Assembly: GCA_035267045.1 (NCBI GenBank)
Contig: DATFMH010000228.1
Span: forward strand, 1 to 5,477
Source: DATFMH01 sp035267045
GTDB lineage: Bacteria > Bacteroidota > Rhodothermia > Balneolales > DATFMH01
Direction: 5' to 3'
DNA: 5,477 nucleotides
Below, piece after piece: positions 4,371 through 5,477 of the stretch (within the stretch, counting starts at the first letter, position 1; the number at the start of each line of letters is the position of its first letter). The notes under the pieces were generated by a model, which was not told where the DNA came from, did no database searches, and saw nothing but the letters and a program-made list of their open reading frames with translations. The position numbers and the translations under genes were made by a program.

Positions 4371-5420
4371 ATGGCTTTTTGGTCTCAACTTCCATTTCAT
4401 AAAGATACATTTACTAATCCCGACACAGCTGCTCAACGAATGAAAAAAGCCTGTGAGGATTCTGATAACGGCCAATGGCTGGAAATAGGGAAGAGTGAAG
4501 AAGGACGATCCATCTACGGTGCCATTTTGGGAAACGGACCCAAAACCATAAGCCTGATCGCCGGCTCCCATTCCGATGAACCGGTGGGTCCCGAGACCCT
4601 GCGAACGCTTATCAGCAATATTGGTACCCTGGAAAAAAAGAACCCGGAATTGTTTCAACAGTTTACGTTTTTGATCATCCCACATATCAACCCGGATGGA
4701 GAAGCGGAAAATTGGAAATGGATTAGTGATTGGCCTGATCTTCATTCATTTATTCGTCATGCTTACCGCGAATTACCCGGCCGTGATCTCGAATTTGGTT
4801 ACCCGGAGATGCGCGTCGAGAATTGTGCTGTGGCCGCTTTCATTCAACAACATGCACCGGTTGACCTGCATATGAGTCTGCACGGTATGGCTTTTTCAGA
4901 AGGAGTCATGCTGCTGATCGAACGGCACTGGATCGACAGGACCGTGGCACTGAGGGAATCGTTTATAGATTTCGTTACTAAACAGGGTTTATCCTTACAT
5001 GATCACGACCGCGGCGGGGAGAAAGGGTTTGAATACATCGGACCCGGTTTCACAACGACGCCCGAAGGCCGTGCTATGAATAAGTATTTTATGGAACAGG
5101 GCGATCCGGATACAGCCGGTAAGTTTCACCTGAGTTCGATGGAATATGTCCGGACCCTTGACGGCGACCCGCTTTGCCTGGTTACCGAGTTGCCGTTGTT
5201 CCGAGTCCATTTTGCAGATGAACGTCCGACACAAAAAGGTGTCCCGGAAGCTTATCTGGAATGGAAAAACAAGCTACCGCTGCTCAGGGCCAAACTGGAT
5301 CGGGGTGAATCCATAGAAAACGAACTTCAGCTATTCCATATCCAACCGTTACCGTTGTCAACTGCCATGAGTATTCAATTGCGGGCTATTGAGCTCGCGT
5401 TGCAAATCATCAGTAAATAG
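4371..5420 (+). CDS. M14-family zinc carboxypeptidase-like metalloenzyme, atypical substrate-binding motif
   Basis: The product is 349 residues with no signal peptide, so it is probably cytoplasmic. M14 enzymes remove C-terminal amino acids or cleave related amide bonds with one zinc. The zinc ligands appear as His67 and Glu70 (AGSHSDEPVG, the HxxE motif) and His171 (MSLHG). His171 lies the expected 14 residues after the AAF (155-157) of the helix preceding it, as in carboxypeptidase A. INPDG (106-110) follows a hydrophobic strand, as in the family. The catalytic base is Glu273 in LVTELPLF. Where most members have GVDLNRN, whose Asn-Arg holds the substrate's terminal carboxylate, this protein reads GRDLEFG (137-143), so specificity is probably altered. 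ATG 4371 is the first in-frame ATG after a TGA at 4289-4291; ribosome binding signals are weak. Hand counts of three 60-base lines gave 45-57% G+C, against 37-42% in lines of the neighbouring genes. The gene is alone on the plus strand; the substrate is unknown. Confidence 0.85.
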   Translation: MAFWSQLPFHKDTFTNPDTAAQRMKKACEDSDNGQWLEIGKSEEGRSIYGAILGNGPKTISLIAGSHSDEPVGPETLRTLISNIGTLEKKNPELFQQFTFLIIPHINPDGEAENWKWISDWPDLHSFIRHAYRELPGRDLEFGYPEMRVENCAVAAFIQQHAPVDLHMSLHGMAFSEGVMLLIERHWIDRTVALRESFIDFVTKQGLSLHDHDRGGEKGFEYIGPGFTTTPEGRAMNKYFMEQGDPDTAGKFHLSSMEYVRTLDGDPLCLVTELPLFRVHFADERPTQKGVPEAYLEWKNKLPLLRAKLDRGESIENELQLFHIQPLPLSTAMSIQLRAIELALQIISK

Positions 5421-5460
5421 TTTCTTTAATTGACGAATGACCATCAACAAAACAAAAAAA

Positions 5461-5477
5461 CCGTCATCCCGGAGCCC
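5461..5477. repeat. Start of a GTCATCCCGGA-type palindromic repeat, cut by the window edge
   Basis: CCGTCATCCCGGAGCCC at the right end starts like the palindromic element at 2317-2338 read in the minus direction (TTATCCCGGA). It is preceded by seven As (5454-5460), so in the minus direction the GC-rich element would be followed by a T-run and could act as a terminator for a convergent gene outside the window. The rest of the element is not visible. Confidence 0.45.

Noticed and set aside
4195..4443. An 82-codon plus-strand open frame starting at TTG (or at ATG 4225) in the ABC/M14 intergenic region
   Set aside because: It overlaps the start of the M14 gene in another frame, lacks a well-placed ribosome binding site, has a random-looking composition and resembles no family I know.
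4344..4745. A 133-codon minus-strand open frame opposite the start of the M14 gene
   Set aside because: The plus strand encodes the HxxE zinc motif and NPDG here; the antisense product shows no family features.

Overview
The window looks like a piece of a Bacteroidota chromosome, probably an environmental Bacteroidales-like or related lineage. The main reasons are the degenerate, repeat-rich intergenic DNA (including a motif of the type GTCATTTCGACCGAAGCGG that I associate with this phylum), a TAnnTTTG-type promoter candidate, weak or absent Shine-Dalgarno sequences before several genes, and the types of protein encoded. This assignment comes from pattern recognition and was not searched.

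Layout from left to right. Positions 1-65 (minus) hold the first 21 codons of a Rossmann-fold dehydrogenase, most likely L-lactate dehydrogenase, cut by the window edge. A strong bidirectional hairpin terminator (188-213) separates it from a secreted TPR-repeat protein (288-1775, minus). Next is a gene-free stretch of about 735 bases (1776-2511). It is a patchwork of short degenerate tandem repeats and palindromes: a period-10 run, two period-7 runs, a very strong 32-base hairpin, a REP-like element and a TCATCCCGGA-type palindrome. After it comes a two-gene ABC transporter module on the minus strand, transcribed permease first (3188-4123, GTG start) and then ATPase (2512-3201), with a 14-base overlap. 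A divergent intergenic region of about 247 bases carries an exact TAnnTTTG motif and precedes a plus-strand M14-family zinc carboxypeptidase-like gene (4371-5420). The window ends inside what looks like another copy of the TCATCCCGGA repeat.

The genes do not form one pathway. The only clear functional unit is the ABC permease/ATPase pair, an export-type transporter of unknown substrate. The TPR protein and the M14 enzyme are each monocistronic as far as can be seen. The most interesting protein-level observation is that the M14 enzyme keeps the HxxE...H zinc site and the catalytic Glu, but appears to have lost the Asn-Arg pair that normally grips the substrate's C-terminal carboxylate. It is also clearly richer in G+C than its neighbours. 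I see no convincing new multi-gene system here. The most unusual DNA is the repeat-packed spacer at 1916-2471.
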